Origin: Flavihumibacter petaseus NBRC 106054
GTDB taxonomy: Bacteria > Bacteroidota > Bacteroidia > Chitinophagales > Chitinophagaceae
Assembly (NCBI RefSeq): GCF_000974785.1
Contig: NZ_BBWV01000001.1
Location: forward strand, 2,281,169 to 2,345,168
Length of the DNA stretch: 64,000 bases
Direction of reading: 5' to 3'
The notes under the pieces are model-generated. The model saw only the letters and a program-made list of their open reading frames with translations. It did not search any database and was not told the origin of the DNA. This document shows, one piece after another, positions 1-8,824 of this stretch (positions within the stretch are counted from its first letter, which is position 1; every line of letters begins with the position of its first letter). The position numbers were made by a program, and so were the translations under genes.

Positions 1-529
1 TAACGAATGGAGAATTGGTGAATTCGAGTTGACCTCCTGTAATATTGCTAAGCTCCCCCTGGATGGCATCGTCATGAACAACTTCTTTATGCCAGTTCGC
101 ATAAACCAGTTTCATATAATAGGCAATGGCATTGGCATAACCCTGCCGCTTTTCAGGGTTTTCCTCGTTCAGTGCTTTGTTGATAACAGTTTCGATATTC
201 CGGCCGATATGGGAATACCTGGGATATCCCTTGGGGTAACGTAGCGGTGAAGGTTTAGCCTTAAGCGTTTCTTTGGTGGGAATAGGATAAGGGGATTCCA
301 CCTCAAGTTTGAAATCAGAGATCAGGAATAAGTGATCCCATAACATATGGCGGAAATCCTCCACGTTCTTAAGGTGGGGGTTAAGAAAACCCATCAGTTC
401 GATCACGGTCCGGGCATTCTTTTGCCTTCTGTCGTTATCTTCAACTGACATGGTATACTCGATCATGCGCTGGATGTGACGGCCATATTCCCGCATAACG
501 AGGTGATTTCTCGTGGTATTATATTCCAT
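1..529 (-). CDS. DUF4290 family protein (partial, 3' end outside window)
   Basis: The gene runs off the left edge, so only the first 176 codons are visible and the stop is missing. The protein starts MEYNTTRNHLVMREYGRHIQ and continues with charged helical sequence containing KNARTVIELMGFLNPHLKN and RYPKGYPRYSHIGRNIE. This matches the Bacteroidota-restricted DUF4290 family as I remember it; its function is unknown to me. There is no signal peptide or membrane segment, so it is probably cytoplasmic. The ATG is supported by an exact TACATTTG promoter box (550-557, minus strand), which gives a leader of roughly 16 nt. It is divergent from the glycosyltransferase-like gene. Confidence 0.8.
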   Translation of the reverse strand, partial: MEYNTTRNHLVMREYGRHIQRMIEYTMSVEDNDRRQKNARTVIELMGFLNPHLKNVEDFRHMLWDHLFLISDFKLEVESPYPIPTKETLKAKPSPLRYPKGYPRYSHIGRNIETVINKALNEENPEKRQGYANAIAYYMKLVYANWHKEVVHDDAIQGELSNITGGQLEFTNSPFV

Positions 530-549
530 TCGAACGTTTTGTCTTATTG

Positions 550-557
550 CAAATGTA
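550..557 (-). promoter_or_regulatory. Promoter -7 box TACATTTG for the DUF4290 gene
   Basis: Exact match to the Bacteroidota -7 consensus TAnnTTTG on the minus strand. Its last G lies 20 nt before the ATG at 529. I see no convincing -33 TTTG. Confidence 0.6.
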
Positions 558-610
558 AGTGATGGCATTCAGGAAAAAGAAGCAATTTGCACCCGTCAGG
601 AAAATACCGT

Positions 611-1702
611 ATGCCGAAAGTCGCCTATTATATTGATCCACTGCTGGAATATACCGTGAACCATGCGGAACAGTCCATCCTGGGCGCTATTCCTGATCTG
701 GTTTCAGCTTTGCTGCCGGCAGAACAGGTCGCGCTGACCCTGGATCCGGAACTGACCATGGAAAGTCACGAAGGATTGGAGCTGGTTCATCTGCCCGTGC
801 CGAAAATTACGTGGCGGTCCAGGGAACGCAGCCGGGTGGCAGTTTTCGAAGCCTGGAACAAAAAATCACCCGGTACAGTCCTGGTGCAGTTCTCCCCGGG
901 CAGATTCATCCCGGCACAAGGCAATCCTACAGTCCTGTTTACCACTTCGGAAGCGATACTTGCCGCACCACGTGCAGCACAATGGGCTGCAGCCCATACT
1001 ATTGTACTGCCATCGGCGGCAGCGGTGGAAAAAATCCGTTCAGCTTTCCCCCGGTGCACGTCGCGGATTATTTCCCGGCAGCCTTTGCTGGAACAACCGG
1101 CTGAGACGCTTGGCTGGGCGGGTCAGGAACAGGTTAAACTGAAATATACCAACGGCAGGGATTATTGCCTTTACGCCGGCTCGCTGTCTGCATCACAGGG
1201 CGCTATGCCTGCTCTGAAGGCCTATTCCCTCTTCAAAAAATGGCTGATGACCGGCATGCCGCTGGTGCTTGCCGGACGAAGTACCGAAGAAACGGCGGAT
1301 CTTGAAAGACTCCTGACAACCTATAAATACAAGGCAGATGTATTGCTTTATCCCGACCCCGAGGAAGAAGACTGGAGAAACCTGGTAGCAGGGGCCTATA
1401 TGCTCGTCCACACACAAACTACCGGTGACCATTATCCGCTGGAATGGGCATTGTCGGCCGGAACACCTGCTGCCTGCGTGCAGTCCCAGGACCTGGGCGA
1501 ATGGCCCGGAGACGCCGTTTTGTGGGCGGCGGCAGACGACCATGATCAGCTGGCGCATGCACTTATGCTCCTGTATAAGGACGAGGGCCAGCGGAACACA
1601 CTGATTGAAAAAGGCAAGAAACTCGCCATGGAATACAACCGGGAACATACCTTAAAAGCATGGGCAGGCATCATTAATGACCGTCTGGCAGAGATTGGCT
1701 AA
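611..1702 (+). CDS. Glycosyltransferase-like protein (GT-B fold, GT4-like C-terminus)
   Basis: A 363-residue cytoplasmic protein. The C-terminal half looks like a group 4 GT-B donor-binding domain: a strand-loop segment YCLYAGSLSASQGAMPALKA near residue 190, and near residue 285 the segment PLEWALSAGTPAACV, which resembles the conserved Pro-x-x-Glu-x7-Gly-x-Pro nucleotide-sugar motif. The N-terminal half is divergent and gives no acceptor clue. An upstream TTG (587) could extend it by eight codons, but MPKVAYYIDP from the ATG at 611 is the natural start. It stands alone, followed by gldC with its own promoter. Substrate is unknown; a role in surface polysaccharide or protein glycosylation is only inference. 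Confidence 0.6.
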   Translation: MPKVAYYIDPLLEYTVNHAEQSILGAIPDLVSALLPAEQVALTLDPELTMESHEGLELVHLPVPKITWRSRERSRVAVFEAWNKKSPGTVLVQFSPGRFIPAQGNPTVLFTTSEAILAAPRAAQWAAAHTIVLPSAAAVEKIRSAFPRCTSRIISRQPLLEQPAETLGWAGQEQVKLKYTNGRDYCLYAGSLSASQGAMPALKAYSLFKKWLMTGMPLVLAGRSTEETADLERLLTTYKYKADVLLYPDPEEEDWRNLVAGAYMLVHTQTTGDHYPLEWALSAGTPAACVQSQDLGEWPGDAVLWAAADDHDQLAHALMLLYKDEGQRNTLIEKGKKLAMEYNREHTLKAWAGIINDRLAEIG

Positions 1703-1707
1703 TTTTG
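1700..1707 (+). promoter_or_regulatory. Promoter -7 box TAATTTTG for gldC
   Basis: Exact TAnnTTTG match that overlaps the TAA stop (1700-1702) of the preceding glycosyltransferase gene. Its G is 18 nt before the gldC ATG at 1726. Confidence 0.6.
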
Positions 1708-1725
1708 CCTCCTCAAAATACCCTT

Positions 1726-2076
1726 ATGACGGATTCAACGATCAGGATCGACGTTCAGCTCGATCATGACAAAATACCTTCTCAGATCTTCTGGCAGGCA
1801 GCTGGCAGTACTGCCGATGAACCACAAAAAGCCAAAGCCATGCTACTGGCCTTTTGGGACGGCGCAGATAAAACTGCAATGCGGGTCGATCTGTGGACAA
1901 AAGAGATGATGGTAGATGAAATGGCAGATTTTTATTATCAGACCCTGATGACCATGGCGGATACCTATCAGCGCGCAACCCGCAATGAAGTGCTGGTAAA
2001 TGATATGAAACAGTTTGCCCGTGACTTTTATAACAAATTCAAGGACCAGCAAATGAAAGAGAACGCCGTTAAATAA
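1726..2076 (+). CDS. gldC: Gliding motility protein GldC
   Basis: A 116-residue soluble protein matching the gliding-associated GldC family in length and layout. It opens with an amphipathic strand (STIRIDVQLDHDKIPSQIFW), then KAKAMLLAFWDG, MRVDLWTKEMMVDEM and YYQTLMTMADTYQRATR. In Flavobacterium GldC supports gliding, but its biochemical role is unclear. The start is the ATG at 1726; an upstream TTG at 1705 falls inside the promoter box and is rejected. It heads a compact run with yqeY (18 nt gap) and cvpA (2 nt gap). Other gliding genes in the window, gldH and gldA, lie far away, so gliding genes are dispersed here. Confidence 0.85.
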   Translation: MTDSTIRIDVQLDHDKIPSQIFWQAAGSTADEPQKAKAMLLAFWDGADKTAMRVDLWTKEMMVDEMADFYYQTLMTMADTYQRATRNEVLVNDMKQFARDFYNKFKDQQMKENAVK

Positions 2077-2094
2077 AACATTAAAAAAAAGTAT

Positions 2095-2544
2095 ATGTCA
2101 CTGGAAGAAAAAGTCATGACGGAAATGAAGGACGCCATGAAGTCAAAAAATGAAGCCGCCTTGCGAAGTCTGCGTGCAATCAAGGCGGAGATCATTAAAG
2201 CGAAAACAGAACCCGGGGCTAACGGGCAGGTGACGGCGGAAGGCGAACTCAAATTGCTTCAGAAGATGGTTAAGCAACGCCGGGATTCGCTCGAAATTTT
2301 TGAGCAACAACAACGTACTGATCTCGCCAACAAAGAGAAGGAAGAAATATCCGTTATAGAAAAATTCCTGCCAGCCCAGCTGGATCCGTCCGCCCTGAAA
2401 ACCGCGCTGGAAACGATTATCAGTCAGACCGGAGCAGGTCCGGCTGATCTCGGGAAAGTAATGGGTATTGCGACCAAACAACTGGCGGGCCAGGCAGATG
2501 GCAAAGCCATCAGCGCCATGGTAAAATCACTGTTGAATCCCTGA
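2095..2544 (+). CDS. GatB/YqeY domain-containing protein
   Basis: A 149-residue protein of the YqeY family, which resembles the tail domain of the GatB amidotransferase subunit. Visible marks are MSLEEKVMTEMKDAMKSKNE at the N-terminus, the LRAIKAEIIKAKTEP helix, LQKMVKQRRDSLEIFEQQQR, and a C-terminal LGKVMGIATKQLAGQADGKA segment that corresponds to the tRNA-binding-like tail. Length is normal for the family. The family is thought to bind tRNA or support amidation, but no defined reaction is established. It lies 18 nt after gldC and 2 nt before the CvpA gene, so it is probably co-transcribed with both. Confidence 0.88.
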   Translation: MSLEEKVMTEMKDAMKSKNEAALRSLRAIKAEIIKAKTEPGANGQVTAEGELKLLQKMVKQRRDSLEIFEQQQRTDLANKEKEEISVIEKFLPAQLDPSALKTALETIISQTGAGPADLGKVMGIATKQLAGQADGKAISAMVKSLLNP

Positions 2545-2546
2545 TT

Positions 2547-3068
2547 GTGCTGATCGATGCCATTACATTGCTGATCCTGGTGCTGGCGGTTTTCAAAGGC
2601 TGGCGGCAAGGCCTGGTAGTGGCATTGTTTTCCTTCTTTGCTATGATCCTGGGGCTGGCCGCTGCAATGAAATTCAGTGTGGCTACCGCCCATTGGCTGG
2701 AGGGTTCAGTTAACGTTTCTGCCAGATGGTTACCTGTATTATCATTTTTACTGGTGTTCATCGCCGTGGTGCTCCTGGTCAACCTGGTAGCCCGTCTGAT
2801 CGAGCAGACGATTGAATTGGCCATGCTGGGTGTGCTGAACAAAGCGGGCGGAATTTTATTGTATATAGTAATATATCTGTTAACCTGGAGCATCCTGTTG
2901 TTTTACCTGGGGAAAACCCAATTGCTGTCGGCAAAAACAATGGAGCAGTCAAATACTTATCCTATTATTGCTCCCTGGGGCCCCAAGGTGATAGATGTAC
3001 TTGGTGAAGTCATGCCTTTTTTCAAGAACATGTTTGAAGAACTCAGTCGATTTTTTGGCCTATTTTAG
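2547..3068 (+). CDS. CvpA family membrane protein
   Basis: A 173-residue inner-membrane protein with four predicted helices (about residues 3-17, 22-45, 63-87 and 100-121) and a short charged C-terminal tail. The opening IDAITLLILVLAVFKGWRQG is the hallmark CvpA start, in which a small Asp-containing helix is followed by a Gly-rich turn. Named for colicin V production, the family's actual function is unresolved. The start codon is GTG at 2547, 2 nt after the yqeY stop, which suggests translational coupling. The last residues lead into a 32-nt gap before the hydrolase gene. Confidence 0.85.
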   Translation: MLIDAITLLILVLAVFKGWRQGLVVALFSFFAMILGLAAAMKFSVATAHWLEGSVNVSARWLPVLSFLLVFIAVVLLVNLVARLIEQTIELAMLGVLNKAGGILLYIVIYLLTWSILLFYLGKTQLLSAKTMEQSNTYPIIAPWGPKVIDVLGEVMPFFKNMFEELSRFFGLF

Positions 3069-3100
3069 CAATTAATTGGAAGTATTATTTTAGAGAACAG

Positions 3101-3877
3101 ATGCAATACGAGATCAAACAGCTGGATAAATTCAGGTACATAGAGGAAGGAGAAGGCGAACCATTGGTGCTGTTGCACGGATTATTCGGCGCCCTCAGCA
3201 ATTTCCAGGACCTGATCGAATACTTCCGCCACCACTATAAAGTTGTGGTGCCGATGCTGCCGCTGTTTGAACTCGATATACTACATACTTCCGTTGGCGG
3301 CCTGCAGAAGTTCGTCCATAAATTCATTGAAGCCAAAGATTACCGGCAGGTACACCTCCTCGGTAACTCCCTCGGCGGCCACGTTGCTCTGGTGCATGTC
3401 CTGAAACATCCGGAAAGGATCCGGAGTCTGACCCTGACCGGTAGTTCAGGCCTTTTTGAAAATGGTATGGGGGATACCTATCCGAAACGCGGTGATTATG
3501 AGTATATCCGCAAAAAGACCGAACTCACCTTTTACGATCCCAAAATGGCTACCAAAGAACTGGTGGACGAGGTCTATGAGATCACGACCAGCCGGTTGAA
3601 AGTGATAAAAATCATTGCGCTGGCTAAAAGCGCCATCCGGAATAATCTTGGAGAAGAACTCAGCCAGATCAAACAACCCACACTACTGGTGTGGGGCAAC
3701 AACGATACTGTTACACCGCCATTCGTCGGACGCGAGTTTAACCGCCTTATTCCTAACAGTGAACTGCATTTTATCGATCACTGTGGTCATGCGCCGATGA
3801 TGGAGGTACCGGAAGAATTCAACCGGATCCTTCATAAATTTCTTACAAAACTCAATGAGCCGGCAGCGGTAGCCTGA
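3101..3877 (+). CDS. Alpha/beta hydrolase
   Basis: A 258-residue cytoplasmic alpha/beta-hydrolase with a complete catalytic triad in the expected order. The nucleophile elbow GNSLGGH carries Ser90, the acid is Asp202 in WGNNDTVTPP, and the base is His230 in DHCGHAPMMEVP. The oxyanion strand LVLLHGLFGALSNF (residues 22-35) is typical of the epoxide-hydrolase/esterase branch. Substrate cannot be read from sequence. It precedes a CBS protein by only 3 nt, so the two are probably one transcriptional unit, possibly including cvpA upstream. Confidence 0.88.
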   Translation: MQYEIKQLDKFRYIEEGEGEPLVLLHGLFGALSNFQDLIEYFRHHYKVVVPMLPLFELDILHTSVGGLQKFVHKFIEAKDYRQVHLLGNSLGGHVALVHVLKHPERIRSLTLTGSSGLFENGMGDTYPKRGDYEYIRKKTELTFYDPKMATKELVDEVYEITTSRLKVIKIIALAKSAIRNNLGEELSQIKQPTLLVWGNNDTVTPPFVGREFNRLIPNSELHFIDHCGHAPMMEVPEEFNRILHKFLTKLNEPAAVA

Positions 3878-3880
3878 GTT

Positions 3881-4579
3881 TTGACGTCTATACAGGTAAT
3901 ACCTAAATCTTTCTCTGTGATTAACAAGGAACTCATATCTGCGTCCCTGCCTGTGCTGTCACCCAAAGATCCCGTTTACCGGGCACTTCAGCTGATGGAC
4001 GACTGCCATGTTAGTCAGCTGCCGATTGTTGATGACGAAAAATATATCGGCTTGTTATCAGAAGCTGATCTGCTCAATGCGGCAGACGACAACCTTCTTC
4101 TGGAAACCCTGACCCCACTCATCAGCAAGATAAGGGTATCACCGAATAACCATTTCACAGAAGCCATTCAGCTGGCGAACGAATATGGGCTGGACATTGT
4201 GCCGGTTACAGAAACAGACCTTACCTGGGTGGGCGCCATCGCCGCCAGCGATCTTTTGAAATATACCGGCCATATGATCGGGGCCGACGAGCCTGGCGGC
4301 ATCATCGTGCTGGAAATGGAAAAACGTGATTTCGCGTTTTCTGAAATTTATAAATTGGTGGAAACCAATGATGCACAGATCACCCAGCTGAATACTTACT
4401 ACGATAACAACCTTGGTCTCCTCTTTGTGACCATGAAACTCAACAAGTTCGAATTATCCGATATCGTTGCCACCTTCCAGCGGTATGAATATCAGGTCAG
4501 GTATTATTTCGGAGAAGAACAGTATGAAAATGAACTCCGGAACAATTATGATCATCTGATGAATTACCTTAATCTCTGA
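3881..4579 (+). CDS. CBS domain-containing protein
   Basis: A 232-residue soluble protein with two CBS motifs in the N-terminal half (about residues 20-120: DPVYRALQLMDDCHVSQLPI and FTEAIQLANEYGLDIVPVTE), which normally form one Bateman module binding adenine nucleotides. The C-terminal 100 residues, with GGIIVLEMEKRDFAFSEIYK, look like an ACT-like sensory domain. The start is TTG at 3881; the first in-frame ATG would remove 38 residues including the first CBS strand, so TTG is preferred. A CBS protein before nadK is usual in Bacteroidota, but here an Omp85-type gene separates them. It is probably an energy-state sensor with an unknown partner. Confidence 0.82.
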   Translation: MTSIQVIPKSFSVINKELISASLPVLSPKDPVYRALQLMDDCHVSQLPIVDDEKYIGLLSEADLLNAADDNLLLETLTPLISKIRVSPNNHFTEAIQLANEYGLDIVPVTETDLTWVGAIAASDLLKYTGHMIGADEPGGIIVLEMEKRDFAFSEIYKLVETNDAQITQLNTYYDNNLGLLFVTMKLNKFELSDIVATFQRYEYQVRYYFGEEQYENELRNNYDHLMNYLNL

Positions 4580-4640
4580 AATATTTTCCGGCTTCCTGGC
4601 ATTCTTCTCGCTAATCCTGTATATTCATTGCCCGTCGAGA

Positions 4641-6128
4641 ATGAGCAAGGAGCGGAACTATATCACCCTATTGATTGCAACCCTGACCCTGATATTGTCA
4701 GAAACAAGAGCGCAATCAGTATCGCCTATGGGTGCCGATAAAGCCATCATTTCATTCTTACATCCCGAAGCAGTTGCCCCACCAGTTTCCGACAGTACTC
4801 GCAAGCCATTTATAGTCAGCGCTATATATATAAGTGGAAACCGAAAAACTAAAGATTACATCATTAAACGGGAGTTGCCTTTCCAGGAAGGTGACTCGGT
4901 GAGGCTGAACGAGCTGGTCGAAAAATTCCGGGTCGGTAAGCAGCAACTGGTCAATACGCGCCTGTTCAACGATGTTATCATATCACTGAAAAGCTTCCGG
5001 GGATATTTTGTGGAAGTACAGATCGATGTGAAAGAAAGGTGGTATATTTTTCCCATTCCGTATTTCAAACCGGTCGACCGGAACCTTCAGACCTGGGCAG
5101 ATAAGGGATACAGCCTGAACCGGATCAACTATGGAGCAAAGTTTACCTATTACAATACAACCGGCAGGAATGACCGCCTCCGGCTTTGGCTGATAACCGG
5201 TTACTCCCGCCAGATCCAGGCAAGCTATGACCAGCCCTTTGCAGATAAATCATTGAAATACGGATACGGGGTAAATTTCCTGTATGCCGGACAGAAAGAA
5301 GTCAACCCCATTACCGTTGACAACAAACAATTTTTTATCAAAGCGGATTCATTACCCAAGGCCGGGAAATTCCTGGAAGAGGTGCTGGGCGGCGCCATCT
5401 CACTGAGTTACCGGCCGCATTTACGCACCCGGCATTCTCTAAGACTGGGCTTCGTAAGCGACAAAATTGACAGTGCCGTACTTCAGGTTAACCCTGAATA
5501 CCTGACTACAACGGGTAAAACCAAAACCTGGTATCCCGAGCTATCCTACACGGTAAACTATGTGAACACTGACTACGCTCCTTATCCCCTTCGCGGCAGA
5601 ATGGGAGAACTCAGCCTCTCCCGTATCGGATTCGGCCAGGACCTTGGCGTATGGTCCCTCAATTTCAGGGGTACACAGGCCTGGGAGCTGAAATGGAAAA
5701 GTTCCTATACCCTCCAGGTGGGAGGTACGGTTCGCCTTCCTTTTGATCAACCCTATACGCAGCATAAAATGCTGGGTTATGGTGACTTCTACCTTCGGGG
5801 CCTGGAGAAATATGTGGTTGACGGGGTTGCAGGAATGCTGGTGCGTAATACCGTGCGGCGGGAACTGTTCAATTTTTATATGCGTCTTCCCGTAAAGAGC
5901 AAAAGCCATGACCGCATCCCCTTCCGGATTTTTGCCAAGACCTATGCCGACATGGGGTATTCCTACAACAAAAACTATCCCGACAATTCCCTGGTCAACC
6001 GGATGCTGTACACGACAGGTGCCGGCGTGGATGTTGTAACGCTCTATGATGTGGTGATGCGCTTTGAATACAGCTTCAACCAGATGGGTGAAAGTGGCTT
6101 CTTTTTTCACTTCAAGAATGATTTTTAA
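4641..6128 (+). CDS. Omp85-type outer membrane protein with one POTRA domain
   Basis: A 495-residue secreted protein. A signal peptide of about 25 residues (ends ETRAQ) precedes a linker, one POTRA-like domain (about 58-135, with AIYISGNRKTKDYIIKREL and EVQIDVKERWYIFP), and a C-terminal barrel whose strands alternate aromatic and polar residues. FYLRGLEKY near residue 385 resembles the Omp85 loop-6 (V/I)RGF/Y motif, and the chain ends in an aromatic-rich FFFHFKNDF strand. A single POTRA and short length distinguish it from BamA, which is encoded 2.7 kb downstream. It may insert or secrete a specific substrate, or work in lipid transport. Its neighbours are the CBS and nadK genes. Confidence 0.78.
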   Translation: MSKERNYITLLIATLTLILSETRAQSVSPMGADKAIISFLHPEAVAPPVSDSTRKPFIVSAIYISGNRKTKDYIIKRELPFQEGDSVRLNELVEKFRVGKQQLVNTRLFNDVIISLKSFRGYFVEVQIDVKERWYIFPIPYFKPVDRNLQTWADKGYSLNRINYGAKFTYYNTTGRNDRLRLWLITGYSRQIQASYDQPFADKSLKYGYGVNFLYAGQKEVNPITVDNKQFFIKADSLPKAGKFLEEVLGGAISLSYRPHLRTRHSLRLGFVSDKIDSAVLQVNPEYLTTTGKTKTWYPELSYTVNYVNTDYAPYPLRGRMGELSLSRIGFGQDLGVWSLNFRGTQAWELKWKSSYTLQVGGTVRLPFDQPYTQHKMLGYGDFYLRGLEKYVVDGVAGMLVRNTVRRELFNFYMRLPVKSKSHDRIPFRIFAKTYADMGYSYNKNYPDNSLVNRMLYTTGAGVDVVTLYDVVMRFEYSFNQMGESGFFFHFKNDF

Positions 6129-6160
6129 TGCCCTATCTTACAGCGGCCAAACATTGAATC

Positions 6161-7042
6161 ATGAGAGTGGCTATCTACAGCCGGGAGATAGATCCGGATT
6201 CGCATATTGAAGTGCAGGGCCTGTTCCGGGAATTGGAGGCCCATCATATCGAACCGGTCATTTACCGACCATTTTTTGAACAGATTAAAGAAACAGTCCG
6301 ATTTCCGGGTCCGGAAGTGCGGACTTTCAGTGAATCCTCCCAACTGGACGAATCGATAGAGTTTATCATCAGCCTTGGTGGGGATGGAACTTTGCTGGAC
6401 ACCGTAACCCTGGTACGCAACAAAATGATTCCGATACTGGGGATCAATTTCGGCCGCCTGGGCTTCCTGGCCAGCATCGGCCGGGAAGAGCTGAAAATAG
6501 CTGTCGCTTCGCTCGTAGACAGAAGTTTTGTTATTGACAGCCGGTCCCTTATCCACCTCGATGCGGATAAACTATTGTTTGGGGATACCCCCTACGCGCT
6601 GAATGAATTCGCGATTCATAAAACGGATATTTCCCCGATGATCAAGATCCACACTTACCTTAACGGGGAATTTCTTAATACCTATTGGGCGGACGGATTG
6701 ATTGTGGGCACGCCAACGGGGTCAACCGGCTATTCCCTGAGTTGTGGCGGACCCATCATTTTCCCCGAATCGGGCAGTTTTGTGATCACGCCGGTAGCGC
6801 CGCACAACCTGAACGTGAGACCGATTGTGGTTCCGGACGATAATATCATCTCTTTTGAAGTGGAAGGACGGGCCGATAGTTTTATCTGTGCGCTTGACAG
6901 CAGGAGAGAATTGGTGCCGAAAAGCATTCAGCTGGCCGTTAAAAGGGAGAAATTTGACGTCAGCATCCTTCGGCTTAATGAGAACAATTTCCTCACAACT
7001 TTACGCAAAAAGCTTTCCTGGGGCCTCGATACACGTAATTAG
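6161..7042 (+). CDS. nadK: NAD kinase
   Basis: A 293-residue cytoplasmic enzyme that phosphorylates NAD to NADP. The diagnostic motifs are present in order: GGDGTLLDT (about 70-78) with the catalytic-base Asp, NEFAIHK (near 148), and the glycine-rich GTPTGSTGYSLSCGGPI (near 186-202) that defines the NAD/diacylglycerol-kinase fold. Length is normal. It sits between the Omp85-type gene (32 nt) and the DUF6089 barrel gene (66 nt), in the order conserved in Bacteroidota for nadK, DUF6089, uppS, bamA. Confidence 0.95.
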   Translation: MRVAIYSREIDPDSHIEVQGLFRELEAHHIEPVIYRPFFEQIKETVRFPGPEVRTFSESSQLDESIEFIISLGGDGTLLDTVTLVRNKMIPILGINFGRLGFLASIGREELKIAVASLVDRSFVIDSRSLIHLDADKLLFGDTPYALNEFAIHKTDISPMIKIHTYLNGEFLNTYWADGLIVGTPTGSTGYSLSCGGPIIFPESGSFVITPVAPHNLNVRPIVVPDDNIISFEVEGRADSFICALDSRRELVPKSIQLAVKREKFDVSILRLNENNFLTTLRKKLSWGLDTRN

Positions 7043-7108
7043 CATTTCTTTTGTACGACAGAACACGGACTGGCGTTTATCTTTAACCATTAGCCTTATA
7101 TTGCAACC

Positions 7109-7963
7109 ATGAAGAAGACAATCTTGTTGCTTTGCCTCTTTTTGACCTACCATTTGTCCGGTAAAGCCCAGATGGAATCTATCGTTCATTCAGGGGAAAT
7201 CGGCTTGTCGGTTGGTGCAGCCCATTATTTCGGTGATCTGAACCCGAGCGCCCATATCAACCGGCCTAAACTGGCTGTTGCAGCATTTTTCAGAAAGCAG
7301 TTCGGCAATTATATAGCAGTCAGGGTCCAGGGACAGTTTGCCCAGGTAGGGTATGCAGATAAGTACTATAGTGACAATGATTTTCAATACCATCGTAATC
7401 TTAGTTTCAATTCCAGTATCTGGGAACTGGGGTTAATGGGTGATTTTAACTTTTTCAAATTTGTTCCGGGTACTGCCGATCACCGGTTTACCCCATATGT
7501 GACCCTGGGCGTCAGTGCATTCAGCTATGACCCTTACGCTTACCTGAACGGAACCAAGTATTTCCTTCGGCCACTCGGTACGGAAGGGCAGGGAACTGCG
7601 GCCTATCCCGACAGAAAACCCTATGGCAGTATGGCTTTCGCCATTCCGCTGGGGGTTGGGGTAAAATATAATGTGAATGAAAAGATCAATGTCGGATTTG
7701 AGGTGTTGTACCGCTTCACAAATACTGATTATCTTGATGATGTGAGTACTACATATGTAGGTATTGATAAATTTCCTCCTTTGCCAGATAATAGTCCATC
7801 CGCCGCAGCATTGTTGCAGGATCGCAGTTATGAGGTTGGCGATCCGATCGGCATTGAAGGCCGTCAGCGCGGATATGCAAAACAAAAAGATCAGTTTGTA
7901 ACAGCCCAGTTTACGGTGAGTTTCAACCTGACTTCCTATCGTTGTCCCTCGGCCAAACTCTGA
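7109..7963 (+). CDS. DUF6089 family outer membrane beta-barrel protein
   Basis: A 284-residue protein with a signal peptide (about 1-20, ending SGKAQ) and beta-rich sequence typical of small outer-membrane barrels: GEIGLSVGAAHYFGDLNP, then repeated strands with alternating aromatic residues, and a long acidic or polar loop before the C-terminal strand QFTVSFNLTSY. The position between nadK and uppS is characteristic of the Bacteroidota family DUF6089. No enzymatic motifs are present. The function is unknown; given its fixed neighbourhood with bamA and skp, a structural or assembly role in the outer membrane is plausible but unproven. Confidence 0.8.
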   Translation: MKKTILLLCLFLTYHLSGKAQMESIVHSGEIGLSVGAAHYFGDLNPSAHINRPKLAVAAFFRKQFGNYIAVRVQGQFAQVGYADKYYSDNDFQYHRNLSFNSSIWELGLMGDFNFFKFVPGTADHRFTPYVTLGVSAFSYDPYAYLNGTKYFLRPLGTEGQGTAAYPDRKPYGSMAFAIPLGVGVKYNVNEKINVGFEVLYRFTNTDYLDDVSTTYVGIDKFPPLPDNSPSAAALLQDRSYEVGDPIGIEGRQRGYAKQKDQFVTAQFTVSFNLTSYRCPSAKL

Positions 7964-7989
7964 CAGGTGGCTCAACTCCTGAATTTTCG

Positions 7990-7997
7990 TACCTTCG
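7990..7997 (+). promoter_or_regulatory. Possible promoter -7 box TACCTTCG for uppS
   Basis: One mismatch to TAnnTTTG. Its G is 19 nt before the ATG at 8017, a spacing shared with several exact boxes in the window. The preceding gene ends at 7963. Confidence 0.4.
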
Positions 7998-8016
7998 CCC
8001 CCTGAAATTTGCGACT

Positions 8017-8772
8017 ATGAGTTCGCTCAAAGCGAAAATCGACATGAAGAAACTGCCCAGGCATATTGCCATCATTATGGATGGGAATGGCCGATGGGCA
8101 CAGGAAAAGGGGCAGGACCGCCTCTATGGTCATTATCATGCCGTTGAAAGTGTTCGCGATATTGTGGAAGGATGTGCTGAACTCGGTGTCGAATACCTGA
8201 CCCTTTACGCTTTCAGTACAGAGAACTGGGATCGGCCTGCCAGTGAAGTCCAGGGGTTAATGGAACTTCTCGTTGATACTATCCGCAAGGAAGTGGAGAC
8301 TTTGAACAAGAATAATATCAAGCTTCATGTTATCGGTGACATCAATATGTTACCGGAAACGCCGCGCCGCGAATTGCGGGAAGCCATAGACCTTACCTGC
8401 AACAATACCGGACTCAACCTCGTGATCGCACTCAGCTACAGCAGTCGCTGGGAGCTGGTGGAGGCCGTCAAGAAGATCGGCCAGGATGTTCAGGCGGGAA
8501 AGGTCGACCCTTTGCTGATCACACAGGATACTTTGCAGCAATACCTGTGTACCAGTGATTTTCCGGACCCGGAACTGATGATCAGAACAAGCGGGGAGTA
8601 CCGGATCAGCAATTTTTTACTATACCAGCTTGCATACGCTGAGCTATATTTTACCAATGTACGATGGCCGGATTTCAGGAAGGAAAATCTTCATGAGGCG
8701 ATTCTCGATTTTCAACAACGGGAAAGGCGGTTTGGGAAAACCAGCGCTCAGGTCAAGGAAGTCTCCCTTTAA
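8017..8772 (+). CDS. uppS: Isoprenyl transferase (undecaprenyl diphosphate synthase)
   Basis: A 251-residue cis-prenyltransferase that condenses isopentenyl diphosphates into the C55 carrier for peptidoglycan and surface glycans. The signature HIAIIMDGNGRWAQ holds the catalytic Asp near residue 21; TLYAFSTENWDRP follows, and near the C-terminus DPELMIRTSGEYRISNFLLY with the conserved Arg and Ser pair precedes the dimer-interface segment. The open frame extends upstream to 7942, but that region overlaps the DUF6089 end and the promoter, so the ATG at 8017 (or 8044) is chosen. It is followed by bamA after 52 nt. Confidence 0.94.
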   Translation: MSSLKAKIDMKKLPRHIAIIMDGNGRWAQEKGQDRLYGHYHAVESVRDIVEGCAELGVEYLTLYAFSTENWDRPASEVQGLMELLVDTIRKEVETLNKNNIKLHVIGDINMLPETPRRELREAIDLTCNNTGLNLVIALSYSSRWELVEAVKKIGQDVQAGKVDPLLITQDTLQQYLCTSDFPDPELMIRTSGEYRISNFLLYQLAYAELYFTNVRWPDFRKENLHEAILDFQQRERRFGKTSAQVKEVSL

Positions 8773-8824
8773 CAAAGCTTTTCGAACTAACCCCCTTAAT
8801 TTGCCTACTTTATAAAACCAACTG

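Noticed and set aside
5541..6110. 189-codon minus-strand frame in the Omp85-type gene
   Set aside because: Antisense to the barrel; no start context or family resemblance.
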